Source of the DNA: a virus
Reading direction: 5' to 3' (one strand)
DNA: 22,589 bases
Virus record (IMG/VR): IMGVR_UViG_3300042505_001852
Coordinates: 1-22,589 of that record
In this document: positions 1-7,755 of the stretch, piece after piece
Numbering within the stretch: the stretch's first letter is position 1
How the letters are laid out: each line of letters starts with the position of its first letter
Notes under the pieces: generated by a model
The model's input: only the letters and a program-made list of their open reading frames with translations
What the model was told of the DNA's origin: nothing
Databases searched by the model: none
Translations under genes and position numbers: made by a program

Positions 1-26
1 TAGACTTCAAGAAATACTAAAAGACT

Positions 27-845
27 ATGCCTAAAAAACGCGGACAACTTAGCTTAGATGAAGAACAATTTATAAGAGATAATATAAAAACTCTTAGCAT
101 AGAACAAATTGCTAACCAGCTAAATCGTAATATTGATCCTATCAACCGATATATTGATGAAAACCAACTATTTAGTACTGATGAAACAAATGAAAATAGT
201 GTTTTAAAAAGAAAATTACGCAGCAAAACATTTTGGCCCGAAATAGCACGACAGTTTGATGAGTCTAGCGGAGAACTTCAATATTTTGAGGATACATGGA
301 TAAATTTAGTTAAACAATTCAGAGAGGACGTGCTTCCTGCTGAAGAATTACAAATCAAACAATTTATTACTATTGATATTCTTATTAATCGAAGTATGAA
401 AGAACGCAAGCGCCACATTAGTGAAACTGAAAAACTTCAAAGGTTAGTAGATAAAGAATATGAAAAGAATGAAGATAGTAGAGATATTCCTAAACTGGCC
501 AACCTCGAAACTCAACTAAGCTTTGCTCGTAATAGTATAGCTAGTTACACTAATGAATATACTAAACTGCTTAATGAACAACAAAAAATTAGTAAAGATC
601 TTAAAGCCACCAGAGAGCAAAGAATCAAAAGAATAGAAGATGGTAAAAGTAGCTGGGTAGGTTTAATACGAATGCTTGAGGATGAAATTGTAAGAGAAAA
701 AGAAGGCAAAGAAATGGCAATATTAGCTATGGCCACAGACAAAGCTAAAAAATCTTTATATGATTATCATAACTATTCAGATCATAAGGTGGACTCTCCT
801 ATACTTAGTCCAGAAGCTTTAGAGTATAATGATGAGAAATTATAA
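27..845 (+). CDS. Putative small terminase subunit (TerS-like)
   Basis: The 272-residue product is probably the DNA-recognition subunit of the packaging motor, which would bind concatemeric phage DNA and hand it to the large terminase. Residues about 9-47 look like a helix-turn-helix, with the core SIEQIANQLNRNIDPINRYI. Residues about 130-200 are highly charged and heptad-like (many E, K, Q and L), consistent with the coiled-coil oligomerisation region of small terminases. It is the first gene of the packaging cluster and overlaps the HNH gene by 17 bases. A TAG at 1-3 may be the end of an upstream gene. The ribosome-binding site is weak (AAAAG), but no later start keeps the helix-turn-helix. 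The assignment rests on architecture and position, since small terminases are poorly conserved. A DNA-binding regulator is the alternative. Confidence 0.6.
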   Translation: MPKKRGQLSLDEEQFIRDNIKTLSIEQIANQLNRNIDPINRYIDENQLFSTDETNENSVLKRKLRSKTFWPEIARQFDESSGELQYFEDTWINLVKQFREDVLPAEELQIKQFITIDILINRSMKERKRHISETEKLQRLVDKEYEKNEDSRDIPKLANLETQLSFARNSIASYTNEYTKLLNEQQKISKDLKATREQRIKRIEDGKSSWVGLIRMLEDEIVREKEGKEMAILAMATDKAKKSLYDYHNYSDHKVDSPILSPEALEYNDEKL

Positions 846-1098
846 TGATCCCCAATATAAACAGTGGAGAAAACAAGTAAAAACAAGAGATAAATACTCT
901 TGTATGTGGCCTCATTGTTCTAGTAAAAATAAACTACATGCTCATCATATTAATAAGTGGGCCGATTTCCCCGGCCTAAGATATCACATTCAAAATGGTA
1001 TTACTCTTTGTAAAACCCACCATGACATGATTAAAAATAATGAAGAAAATTACGCCCCTTTCTTTTTGAAACTAATCCTTAACTCTGCACAACCATGA
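829..1098 (+). CDS. HNH endonuclease
   Basis: This is a small (89 residues, or 88 from the second ATG at 832) and apparently intact HNH nuclease. The zinc-binding set C25, C30, C61 and H64 frames a beta-beta-alpha-metal core with H39-H40, N56 and H65 (LHAHHI, then NGITLCKTHH). Compact HNH proteins next to terminase genes are established partners of packaging in HK97-like phages, where they are needed for specific DNA cleavage by the terminase. That role is likely here from position. It overlaps the upstream gene by 17 bases and its stop overlaps the ATG of the next gene at 1095, so it is probably translated by coupling. A free-standing homing endonuclease is the alternative, but its place in an overlapping operon argues for a packaging function. 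Confidence 0.85.
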   Translation: MMRNYNDPQYKQWRKQVKTRDKYSCMWPHCSSKNKLHAHHINKWADFPGLRYHIQNGITLCKTHHDMIKNNEENYAPFFLKLILNSAQP

Positions 1099-1580
1099 AC
1101 TATAAAACTGATCCTTTTACTATTATTGTTGATACTAGAGAACAAACTCCTTGGGAATTTGGCTTTCATACTACTAGTAAAAGAAAACTAGATACAGGAG
1201 ACTATAGCATAGAAGGATTAGAAAGTTTATTTACTATAGAGCGTAAAAAAAGTGTTAGTGAAATTGCTACTAATATAACAGAAAATAGATTTAAAGATGT
1301 ATTAAAGCGCATGAGTGAAATTCCTCATAGTTTTATGATTATGGAATTTAATATTGAAGATATATATACTTTTCCTGTGGGTAGTGATATTCCTAAAAAG
1401 ATGTGGGATAAGCTTAGAATTAGTGGTAATTATATAATGAAACATTTAGTAGAAATTCAACTCAATTATAATATTCATGTTTTATTTTGTGATAATCCAG
1501 AGTCGGCAGAAAGAACAGCAGTTAGCATAATGAAAAGAATATATGAAAAATACGGGCCTAAAGACAATAACACAATTTGA
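1095..1580 (+). CDS. ERCC4-type (XPF-like) nuclease
   Basis: The 161-residue protein has the core of the ERCC4 nuclease domain, a relative of XPF/Mus81 that cuts branched or structured DNA. Visible motifs are VDTREQTPW (D13, R15, E16), GDYS (G35-D36) and IERKK (E49-R50-K51), matching the GDx(n)ERK catalytic signature. The acidic residue usual after ERKxxx is Ser here, with Glu one place later (KSVSE), as in some phage homologues by recollection. There is no helicase or helix-hairpin-helix partner domain, so it is a stand-alone nuclease. It starts inside the stop of the HNH gene (ATGA, 1095-1098) and overlaps the large terminase by 38 bases. Its place between terminase subunits suggests it trims branched replicative DNA before packaging. 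That role is inference; a recombination nuclease parked in the late region is possible. Confidence 0.82.
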   Translation: MNYKTDPFTIIVDTREQTPWEFGFHTTSKRKLDTGDYSIEGLESLFTIERKKSVSEIATNITENRFKDVLKRMSEIPHSFMIMEFNIEDIYTFPVGSDIPKKMWDKLRISGNYIMKHLVEIQLNYNIHVLFCDNPESAERTAVSIMKRIYEKYGPKDNNTI

Positions 1581-3579
1581 TGATGTGTGGCTAGGCTTAG
1601 GGGATTTAAACTCCTTAGTGATTGACCACAATCCTATGATTGGTCGAACCAAAGAAGATATAGAAAATCCCGATCTACATTTATTAAGACTATTAAAAAA
1701 TCCTAAATATTTTGGTACAACAGTAAAACTATTATTTGACATAGAATTACATCCTATACAAATAGCTATACTTCAAGAGTTTTGGATACGACCATTTCCA
1801 ATGTTTGTTGCTTCTAGAGGATTCGGAAAAAGTTTCTTAATGGCATTATATTGCATGTTGAGATGTATGTTAGTTCCAGGAACCAAGATTGTTGTGGTTG
1901 GTGCAGCATTTCGACAAAGTAAAATCATATTTGAATATATGGAAACTTTATGGCGTAATAGTCCTATACTTCGTAGCATCTTTAGTGGAAACGATGATGG
2001 TCCGCGTCGAGATGTTGATAGATGCACTATAAGGCTGGGTGAAAGTTGGACAATAGCAGTGCCGATGGGCGACGGTTCGAAGATTAGAGGTCTTAGAGCA
2101 CATATTATCATCGCTGACGAGTTCGCATCAATAAGTCCAGATATTTACGAAACGGTAGTATCCGGGTTCGCTGCTGTAAGCGCTAGTCCTATTCAAAACG
2201 TTAAAGAAGAAGCTAAAAAACAAGCTATGATACAGGCCGGCTTATGGAGTGAGCAGCTAGAAGCTATTCAAATAAAGAAGGGTAATCAAGCTATTATTGC
2301 TGGTACTGCTGATTATAGTTTTAAACATTTTGCACAGTATTGGAAAAGATATAAAGATATTATCAATAGCAGAGGAGATCAACATAAGCTAGAAGAAATT
2401 TTCAAGGGCGAAGTACCAGATAGTTTTAATTGGAGAGATTATAGTATTATACGAGTGCCTTATGAGCTTATTCCAAAAGGTTTTATGGATGATAAACAAG
2501 TTAGTAGAGCAAAAGCTACTATTCATACTGGTATTTATAATATGGAATATGCTGCATGTTTTACAGAAGATAGTGACGGGTTCTTCAGACGTTCTCTTAT
2601 AGAGAGTTGTGTGGCTAATGATACTAAACCAGTATTTGTTAATAATAATCAAATATTATTTGATGTTACTACTAGAGGAAAAGCCGACTGTCAATATGTA
2701 TACGGAATCGATCCCGCTAGTGAAAAAGATAATTTTAGTATAGTAGTATTAGAATTACATAAAGATCATACCAGAATAGTATATTGTTGGACTACAAATA
2801 GAAATAATTTTAAAGATAGACAAAAAACAGGACTAGTTAATGAATATGATTTCTATGGATTTTGCTCTAGAAAAATTCGTAATCTTATGAAAACTTTTCC
2901 TTGTATTCGCATAGGAATGGATGCTCAAGGTGGTGGTGTCGCTATAGAAGAAGCATTACATGATCCTGATAAATTAGAAGAAGGTGAAAGTATTATATGG
3001 CCAGCTATAGATCCTAATAAAGCCAAAGAAACTGATGATCAACAAGGTTTACATATATTAGAATTAGTACAGTTTGCCAGAGCAGACTGGACTAGCCAAG
3101 CTAATCACGGATTAAGAAAAGATTTAGAAGATAAGGCTTTGTTATTTCCACGGTTTGATCAGGTCAGTTTAGCACTAGCGTTAGATAAAGAAAATAAAGA
3201 CATTATGACCACTGATCTAGATAATCTTTATGATAGTGAAAGTGAATGTATACTAGAAATAGAAGAATTAAAAAATGAATTGACAACTATTATAATGACT
3301 CAAACTAGTACCGGTCCTAATGCTAGAGACAGATGGGATACTCCAGAAGTTAAACTACCTAATGGTAAAAAGGGTAAATTAAGAAAAGATAGATATAGTG
3401 CTTTATTAATAGCTAATATGTTAGCAAGACAACTTAATAGAACCTTACAAACTCCATCTTTTGAAATTATTGGAAACAATTTAGATAATATGGAGAAAAA
3501 AGACGGTCAAATGTATAAAGGGCCAAACTGGTTTGTAGATAGTGCCAACTCTAATATATATGGTGGAATTTATAGATAA
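1543..3579 (+). CDS. terL: Terminase large subunit (TerL)
   Basis: This is the ATP-driven DNA translocase and packaging nuclease that docks on the portal. The ATPase domain has a Walker A-like motif ASRGFGKS (residues 90-97), a Walker B IIIADE with D192/E193, and a probable coupling motif IIAGTADY (251-258). The RNase H-like nuclease domain shows the three expected acidic residues: D390 in YGIDPASEKDN, D460 in IGMDAQGGG, and D616 in RKDRYSALL. At 678 residues it is full length and slightly long; the extra length lies around 540-600. The chosen ATG overlaps the preceding gene by 38 bases. The next in-frame Met is at residue 32, still upstream of the ATPase core, so the exact N-terminus is less sure than the identity. 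cos versus headful packaging cannot be decided from the sequence. Confidence 0.95.
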   Translation: MKNTGLKTITQFDDVWLGLGDLNSLVIDHNPMIGRTKEDIENPDLHLLRLLKNPKYFGTTVKLLFDIELHPIQIAILQEFWIRPFPMFVASRGFGKSFLMALYCMLRCMLVPGTKIVVVGAAFRQSKIIFEYMETLWRNSPILRSIFSGNDDGPRRDVDRCTIRLGESWTIAVPMGDGSKIRGLRAHIIIADEFASISPDIYETVVSGFAAVSASPIQNVKEEAKKQAMIQAGLWSEQLEAIQIKKGNQAIIAGTADYSFKHFAQYWKRYKDIINSRGDQHKLEEIFKGEVPDSFNWRDYSIIRVPYELIPKGFMDDKQVSRAKATIHTGIYNMEYAACFTEDSDGFFRRSLIESCVANDTKPVFVNNNQILFDVTTRGKADCQYVYGIDPASEKDNFSIVVLELHKDHTRIVYCWTTNRNNFKDRQKTGLVNEYDFYGFCSRKIRNLMKTFPCIRIGMDAQGGGVAIEEALHDPDKLEEGESIIWPAIDPNKAKETDDQQGLHILELVQFARADWTSQANHGLRKDLEDKALLFPRFDQVSLALALDKENKDIMTTDLDNLYDSESECILEIEELKNELTTIIMTQTSTGPNARDRWDTPEVKLPNGKKGKLRKDRYSALLIANMLARQLNRTLQTPSFEIIGNNLDNMEKKDGQMYKGPNWFVDSANSNIYGGIYR

Positions 3580-3630
3580 TTGTGTATTAAAACTTAATAC
3601 TATTAGTAAACACATTACAATATCATTATT

Positions 3631-5796
3631 ATGCCAAGAAAAAAATATCCCAAGAGCGAAGCAATAGAGAGTGCTAATATCTTACCTGAAAATGCTTATG
3701 TTACATGGGACGAAGCCGATTTACAGAGTAAACAAAGTGCTCTTAATGAATCTAGCAAAAGCTTAGAAGAATACGGTTTATTTACAAATAAGGCTACAGC
3801 AGCTAATAGTCGATTTCGTAGCTTTATAAATCTAGACGGTCAAATGTCTGGTCGTCCAGGTTTAACCAGAACAGACTATGACTATTTTAGACCAGACGAA
3901 GCTATTCCAACAGAAATTAAGGCTATCTTTTCGGTAGCAGATCAAATATATAATCGTGTCGGTTTAGTAAAAAATGTTATTGATCTTATGGGTGATTTTG
4001 CTAGTCAGGGTATACGACTTGTTCATCCAAATAAAAGAATAGAAAGATTTTATAGAAATTGGTTTGAAAAGGTTAGGGGCGAAGAACGCAGCGAAAGATT
4101 TCTTAATAATCTATATCGTGTTGGTAATGTTGTAATAAATAGACAAACAGCAAAAATTAGTTTAAAAGTTGCAGACAGCTTATACAAAGCTACAGCTAGT
4201 CCGGATCTGGTTATTAATTCTATAGATGGTAATGTAGAAAAAAGAGAAATTCCTTGGACATATACTTTTATAGATCCCAGATGTGTTGATGTTATGGGAG
4301 ATTCTTTATCTTCTTTTGTACAGAATAAAACATACGCTATAACTTTACCAGCTAGTTTACGTAAACTTATTAATGCTCCTAAAAACGATGCTGAAAAAGC
4401 CATTGTTGATCAACTGCCATCAGCGATCATAGAAGCCGCTAAGGCTAAAAAAGCATATTTACTAAATCCAGACAAAACTTTTGTTTACCACTATAAAAAA
4501 GATGACTGGAAAACATGGGCATTTCCTATGATCTATAGTATTATGGACGATATTGGTATTGTAGAAAAATTAAAATTAGCAGATCTTGCCGCTCTTGATG
4601 GTGCAATTAGTAATATTAGAATTTTTAAATTAGGAAATTTAGAACATAAAATTGCTCCAACCCAAGCCGCCGCCAGTAAATTGAGTCAAATACTACAAGC
4701 CAATGTCGGTGGCGGCACAATGGACTTAGTTTGGGGTCCAGATATAGAGCTTATTGAAAGCAAAACCAATGTTCATCAATTTTTAGGAGAGGCTAAGTAT
4801 GCTCCTCATTTAAATAGTATTTATGCTGGCTTAGGAATTCCACCAACACTAACTGGCACATTTGGTGCTGCTGGTACTACCAATAATTTCATAAGTCTCA
4901 AAACACTAACACAAAGACTACAGTATGGACGTAAAGTTTTAATGATGTTTTGGAAACAAGAAATTGCTATGGTTCAAAAGGCCATGGGTTTTAGATTACC
5001 AGCTAAAATAGAATTCGACAGGATGGATCTTAGCAATGAAGACGCAGAAAAAGCCCTACTTATTCAACTAGCTGATCGTAATATCGTCAGTGATGAATTA
5101 GTACAAAGAGTATTTGGTTTTGATCCAGATACAGAAAAGAGTAGATTAAATAGAGAAGATAAAGCTAGAAATGCTGACAGAATGGTTCAAAAAGCTGGCC
5201 CATTCTTTGATGCTAATTATGAAAATACTCTAAAAAAGATGTGTTTACAATTAGGTATTGCTACTCCAAGTCAAGTAGGTTTAACTTTGGATCCTAAAAA
5301 ACGTGGCGAAATGACAGCACTAGAAATGAAGAGTCAAACAACTATACCTAGTAGTTCTTTACCAGGACAACCACAACAAGGTAGACCCAAGAATAGTACA
5401 GATACCAAAAAGAGAAAAACAAAAACTTTTAGTCCGCAAACAGGAGCATCTTTACAACTGTGGGCTATACAAGCTCAAGATAAAATCAACGAAATAATGA
5501 ATCCTTATTTGTTAGAATTTTATAGTAAGAAAAATATGAGAAGTTTATCTAGCGTAGAATATGACGAAGCAGAAATTACGAAAACTAAAATCTTGTTTAG
5601 TTTAGAACCTCAGTCGGCAGTTACAGCTGATATAGTTTTATCAAAACTCAATACTTTAAATAGTATTGATATTTTAAACACAATTAATCTATACAATAAA
5701 TTAACAAAAAATATTTACTCAGAACTTAATAGACCACTTACCGCAGAAGAAATCAAGTATACTAAAAGTTATTTTTATCAAATGGTGTATGGCTAA
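3631..5796 (+). CDS. Portal protein
   Basis: The 721-residue product sits directly after TerL and has the size and composition of a portal, the ring at one head vertex through which DNA enters and leaves. The segment around residues 398-408 (GLGIPPTLTGT) matches the conserved loop of many portals. The following helical region (about 425-520) fits the stem and clip. Residues about 570-601 are rich in P, Q, S, T and K and probably disordered, followed by a roughly 120-residue C-terminal helical extension that many portals lack. No good ribosome-binding site precedes the ATG, and the next Met is at about residue 72, so this start is kept. A 51-base gap separates it from TerL and contains a small AT-rich inverted repeat (3584-3600). 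Confidence 0.88.
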   Translation: MPRKKYPKSEAIESANILPENAYVTWDEADLQSKQSALNESSKSLEEYGLFTNKATAANSRFRSFINLDGQMSGRPGLTRTDYDYFRPDEAIPTEIKAIFSVADQIYNRVGLVKNVIDLMGDFASQGIRLVHPNKRIERFYRNWFEKVRGEERSERFLNNLYRVGNVVINRQTAKISLKVADSLYKATASPDLVINSIDGNVEKREIPWTYTFIDPRCVDVMGDSLSSFVQNKTYAITLPASLRKLINAPKNDAEKAIVDQLPSAIIEAAKAKKAYLLNPDKTFVYHYKKDDWKTWAFPMIYSIMDDIGIVEKLKLADLAALDGAISNIRIFKLGNLEHKIAPTQAAASKLSQILQANVGGGTMDLVWGPDIELIESKTNVHQFLGEAKYAPHLNSIYAGLGIPPTLTGTFGAAGTTNNFISLKTLTQRLQYGRKVLMMFWKQEIAMVQKAMGFRLPAKIEFDRMDLSNEDAEKALLIQLADRNIVSDELVQRVFGFDPDTEKSRLNREDKARNADRMVQKAGPFFDANYENTLKKMCLQLGIATPSQVGLTLDPKKRGEMTALEMKSQTTIPSSSLPGQPQQGRPKNSTDTKKRKTKTFSPQTGASLQLWAIQAQDKINEIMNPYLLEFYSKKNMRSLSSVEYDEAEITKTKILFSLEPQSAVTADIVLSKLNTLNSIDILNTINLYNKLTKNIYSELNRPLTAEEIKYTKSYFYQMVYG

Positions 5797-5816
5797 TATA
5801 ATACAGGAGTATAATA

Positions 5817-7280
5817 ATGCATATTTATAAAGCCGAAAAAGACGCCGAACTAACTGAACTCCTATCTGCTAAATCTTCCATAGTATATGCTTCTTTAGCC
5901 GAAAAAAGTGAACAACCACAAATAACTAAAGCTAGTATTGAGAATAAATCTTTTGCTGGTATTGAAGATTCTGATCTTTATTATACTCAATCAATACTAG
6001 TAACAACATCATGGAATAAAAATGATGATATTTTTGATCCTAGAGAGGTTTGGGTAGCAAAATCAACACCCACACATAAACCTACAAACTTAGAACATAA
6101 TGAAAATTTAATTGTTGGTCATATAACATCAAATTGGCCCATAGATGAAAATGGTCAAATTATAAATGAAAATACTGAGTATTCAGATTTACCTGAAAAA
6201 TTTCATATTTTAACAGGATCTGTAATATATACAGGATATACTGAACCAGAACTTAAAGAAAGAGCAGTATCTCTAATCAGGGAAATAGAGGGTGGTAGTA
6301 AATATGTTAGTATGGAGTGTTTCTTTAAAGGTTTTGATTATGGTTTAATTAATAAAACAACAGGTAAGTATAATATATTACCACGCAATGAAGAAACAGC
6401 ATTTTTAACACAGCATTTAAGAGCATATGGTGGTCTTGGAGAACATCAAAACTATAAGATAGGTAGAGTTTTAAGACAAATAACTTTCTCTGGTAAGGGT
6501 TTTGTAAATAAACCAGCTAATCCAGAAAGTATTATTTTTACAAAAGAAGAATTATACCTAAACAAAGAATTAGCAGAATATAATATAATTTTAGAAAAAA
6601 ATAACGATTTTTCAGAAGAAGGTGTATTTTCAAATCAAGCCAACTTAAAGGAGACAATTATGAGTGTTGAAACAGAAAATACTACAGTAGTCGCAGAATC
6701 AGAAGTTTTAGAAACTGTACAAACTGTAGTAGAACCAACTGTTGAAACTGATCAACAAGTTGAAGCGGCCAAAAAGATGGAAGAAGAGATGACCAAAAAA
6801 GAAGAAGAAATGAAAAAAATGAAGGCCGCTCTAGAAGCTATTCAGAATGAACTTTCAAGTACCAACGAGGTACTTGCTGCTTACAAATCTAAAGAAGAAG
6901 AAATGATGAAGAAAGAAAAGAAAATGAAAAGAATGGCTTCTTTAGTAGAAAGCGGTATTGATCAAAACACAGCTGAAAGTTCAATTGAAAAATTTGACAG
7001 CATTGATGATGAATTATTCAGCGTTATAGCTTCATTAATCGCCTCTAAACAAACAACAAAGGCTTCAGAAGATGAAGATGAAGAGGATGATTCTGAAGAA
7101 ATGAAAACTGCTCCAAAGGCTTCTGTGGTAGATGCCTCGGTGCTCGAAACAGCCGAAGTAGAAGAAGCTGTTAGTCTTAGTGTCGGAAGCGACGAAGATT
7201 CACAAGTTCAAAATACCAGAGCTGCTTTAGTTGACTTTGTTTGTACTAGACTAGGTAAAAAACTTAATAAGGGAGAGTAA
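5817..7280 (+). CDS. Prohead protease fused to capsid scaffold
   Basis: The 487-residue protein has two parts. Residues about 50-245 resemble the prohead serine protease of the phage assemblin/gp21 type (peptidase U9-like): a candidate catalytic His in NLEHNENLIVGHI (H94; H102 is also near) and a candidate Ser in SKYVSMECFF (S165). Residues 282-487 look like a scaffold: a charged coiled coil at about 315-374 (repeated E, K and M), an acidic stretch at 418-428, and a basic helical tail that would contact the capsid protein. The protease would cleave the scaffold, itself and possibly capsid N-termini before expansion. The start has a strong CAGGAG site. An internal Met282 with its own ribosome-binding site predicts a separate scaffold product. 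Catalytic residues are assigned by motif resemblance only. Confidence 0.85.
   Translation: MHIYKAEKDAELTELLSAKSSIVYASLAEKSEQPQITKASIENKSFAGIEDSDLYYTQSILVTTSWNKNDDIFDPREVWVAKSTPTHKPTNLEHNENLIVGHITSNWPIDENGQIINENTEYSDLPEKFHILTGSVIYTGYTEPELKERAVSLIREIEGGSKYVSMECFFKGFDYGLINKTTGKYNILPRNEETAFLTQHLRAYGGLGEHQNYKIGRVLRQITFSGKGFVNKPANPESIIFTKEELYLNKELAEYNIILEKNNDFSEEGVFSNQANLKETIMSVETENTTVVAESEVLETVQTVVEPTVETDQQVEAAKKMEEEMTKKEEEMKKMKAALEAIQNELSSTNEVLAAYKSKEEEMMKKEKKMKRMASLVESGIDQNTAESSIEKFDSIDDELFSVIASLIASKQTTKASEDEDEEDDSEEMKTAPKASVVDASVLETAEVEEAVSLSVGSDEDSQVQNTRAALVDFVCTRLGKKLNKGE
6647..6653 (+). promoter_or_regulatory. Internal ribosome-binding site for nested scaffold
   Basis: AAAGGAG lies six bases before the in-frame ATG at 6660, inside the protease-scaffold gene. 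It is one of the best Shine-Dalgarno matches in the window and falls exactly at the junction of the protease and scaffold parts, so it is unlikely to be chance. Confidence 0.75.
6660..7280 (+). CDS. Nested in-frame capsid scaffold protein
   Basis: An in-frame ATG at codon 282 of the protease-scaffold gene, preceded by AAAGGAG at ideal spacing, would yield a 206-residue protein made only of the scaffold part. It contains the coiled coil (its residues about 34-93), the acidic stretch (about 137-147) and the basic C-terminal tail. This is the arrangement of lambda C/Nu3 and several other phages, where the free scaffold is made in excess over the protease fusion and both share the capsid-binding C-terminus. 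Two products therefore share one stop at 7280. The prediction rests on the ribosome-binding site, the reading frame and the domain boundary agreeing; expression has not been seen. Confidence 0.72.
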   Translation: MSVETENTTVVAESEVLETVQTVVEPTVETDQQVEAAKKMEEEMTKKEEEMKKMKAALEAIQNELSSTNEVLAAYKSKEEEMMKKEKKMKRMASLVESGIDQNTAESSIEKFDSIDDELFSVIASLIASKQTTKASEDEDEEDDSEEMKTAPKASVVDASVLETAEVEEAVSLSVGSDEDSQVQNTRAALVDFVCTRLGKKLNKGE

Positions 7281-7282
7281 AA

Positions 7283-7741
7283 ATGGCTTTAAAATCAGAT
7301 CGTATTGAAGCTTACACAGATATTTCTTACTTCTGCAATGATACAACCGCTGAACGTGGTGGTGTTGTTGTTCATAGTACTGGTGGTAGCGGCGTAGCAA
7401 TGGACGACTCAAGTGCTGTTGTAACATATTCCGCTAGTCAATCTGGCACCAAGCCAGCCGGCCTATTGCTTAATGATGTTGTTAATCTTGACTTAACAAG
7501 ACAACACATCAACTGGCACAAGGACGAAGTACAAACTGGTAGTAAGGTAACCTTACTACGTCAAGGTCAAGTAACAACTAATATGGTTGTTTCTGGCGTT
7601 GATCCAACAGTTGGTGCTGATGCTTACTACGGTGCAAATGGTAAACTAACTACCGTCAGCACTAACAGTGTTAAGGTAGGTCGTTTTATGGGCGTTAAAG
7701 ATGCTGATGGTTACGTAAAAGTAGACATTAATATAACATGA
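7283..7741 (+). CDS. Probable capsid decoration (cement) protein
   Basis: The 152-residue, Gly/Val/Thr-rich, beta-type protein lies between scaffold and major capsid genes, the usual place for head decoration or stabilisation proteins. Its pattern (GGVVVHSTG near the N-terminus, then KPAGLLLNDVVNLD, then KVTLLRQGQVTT, ending GRFMGVKDADGYVKVDI) resembles small capsid-cement proteins of the DUF2190 kind, where a short beta barrel coats the shell. It starts two bases after the scaffold stop, with its GGGAG site inside that gene's end. Arg codons are mostly CGT, as in the other presumed high-copy virion genes, supporting abundant expression. The exact family is not certain; a minor head protein is the alternative. 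Confidence 0.68.
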   Translation: MALKSDRIEAYTDISYFCNDTTAERGGVVVHSTGGSGVAMDDSSAVVTYSASQSGTKPAGLLLNDVVNLDLTRQHINWHKDEVQTGSKVTLLRQGQVTTNMVVSGVDPTVGADAYYGANGKLTTVSTNSVKVGRFMGVKDADGYVKVDINIT

Positions 7742-7742
7742 T

Positions 7743-7749
7743 AAGGGAG
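7743..7749 (+). promoter_or_regulatory. Ribosome-binding site fixing the capsid start
   Basis: AAGGGAG ends six bases before ATG 7756. It favours this start over the upstream in-frame ATG at 7738, which overlaps the preceding stop and would add only six residues (MIREKN). Confidence 0.8.
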
Positions 7750-7755
7750 AAAAAC

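Noticed and set aside
1482-2652. Minus-strand frames under the large terminase
   Set aside because: They lie antisense to a clearly identified gene, lack ribosome-binding sites and show no domain pattern.
3584-3600. GTATTAA-AAC-TTAATAC inverted repeat between TerL and portal
   Set aside because: The seven-pair stem is almost all A-T, with a tight loop and no T-run; such repeats are expected by chance in AT-rich DNA.
7738-7755. Longer capsid start giving MIREKN before the usual MANRK
   Set aside because: The AAGGGAG site lies between the two ATGs and can serve only the downstream one.
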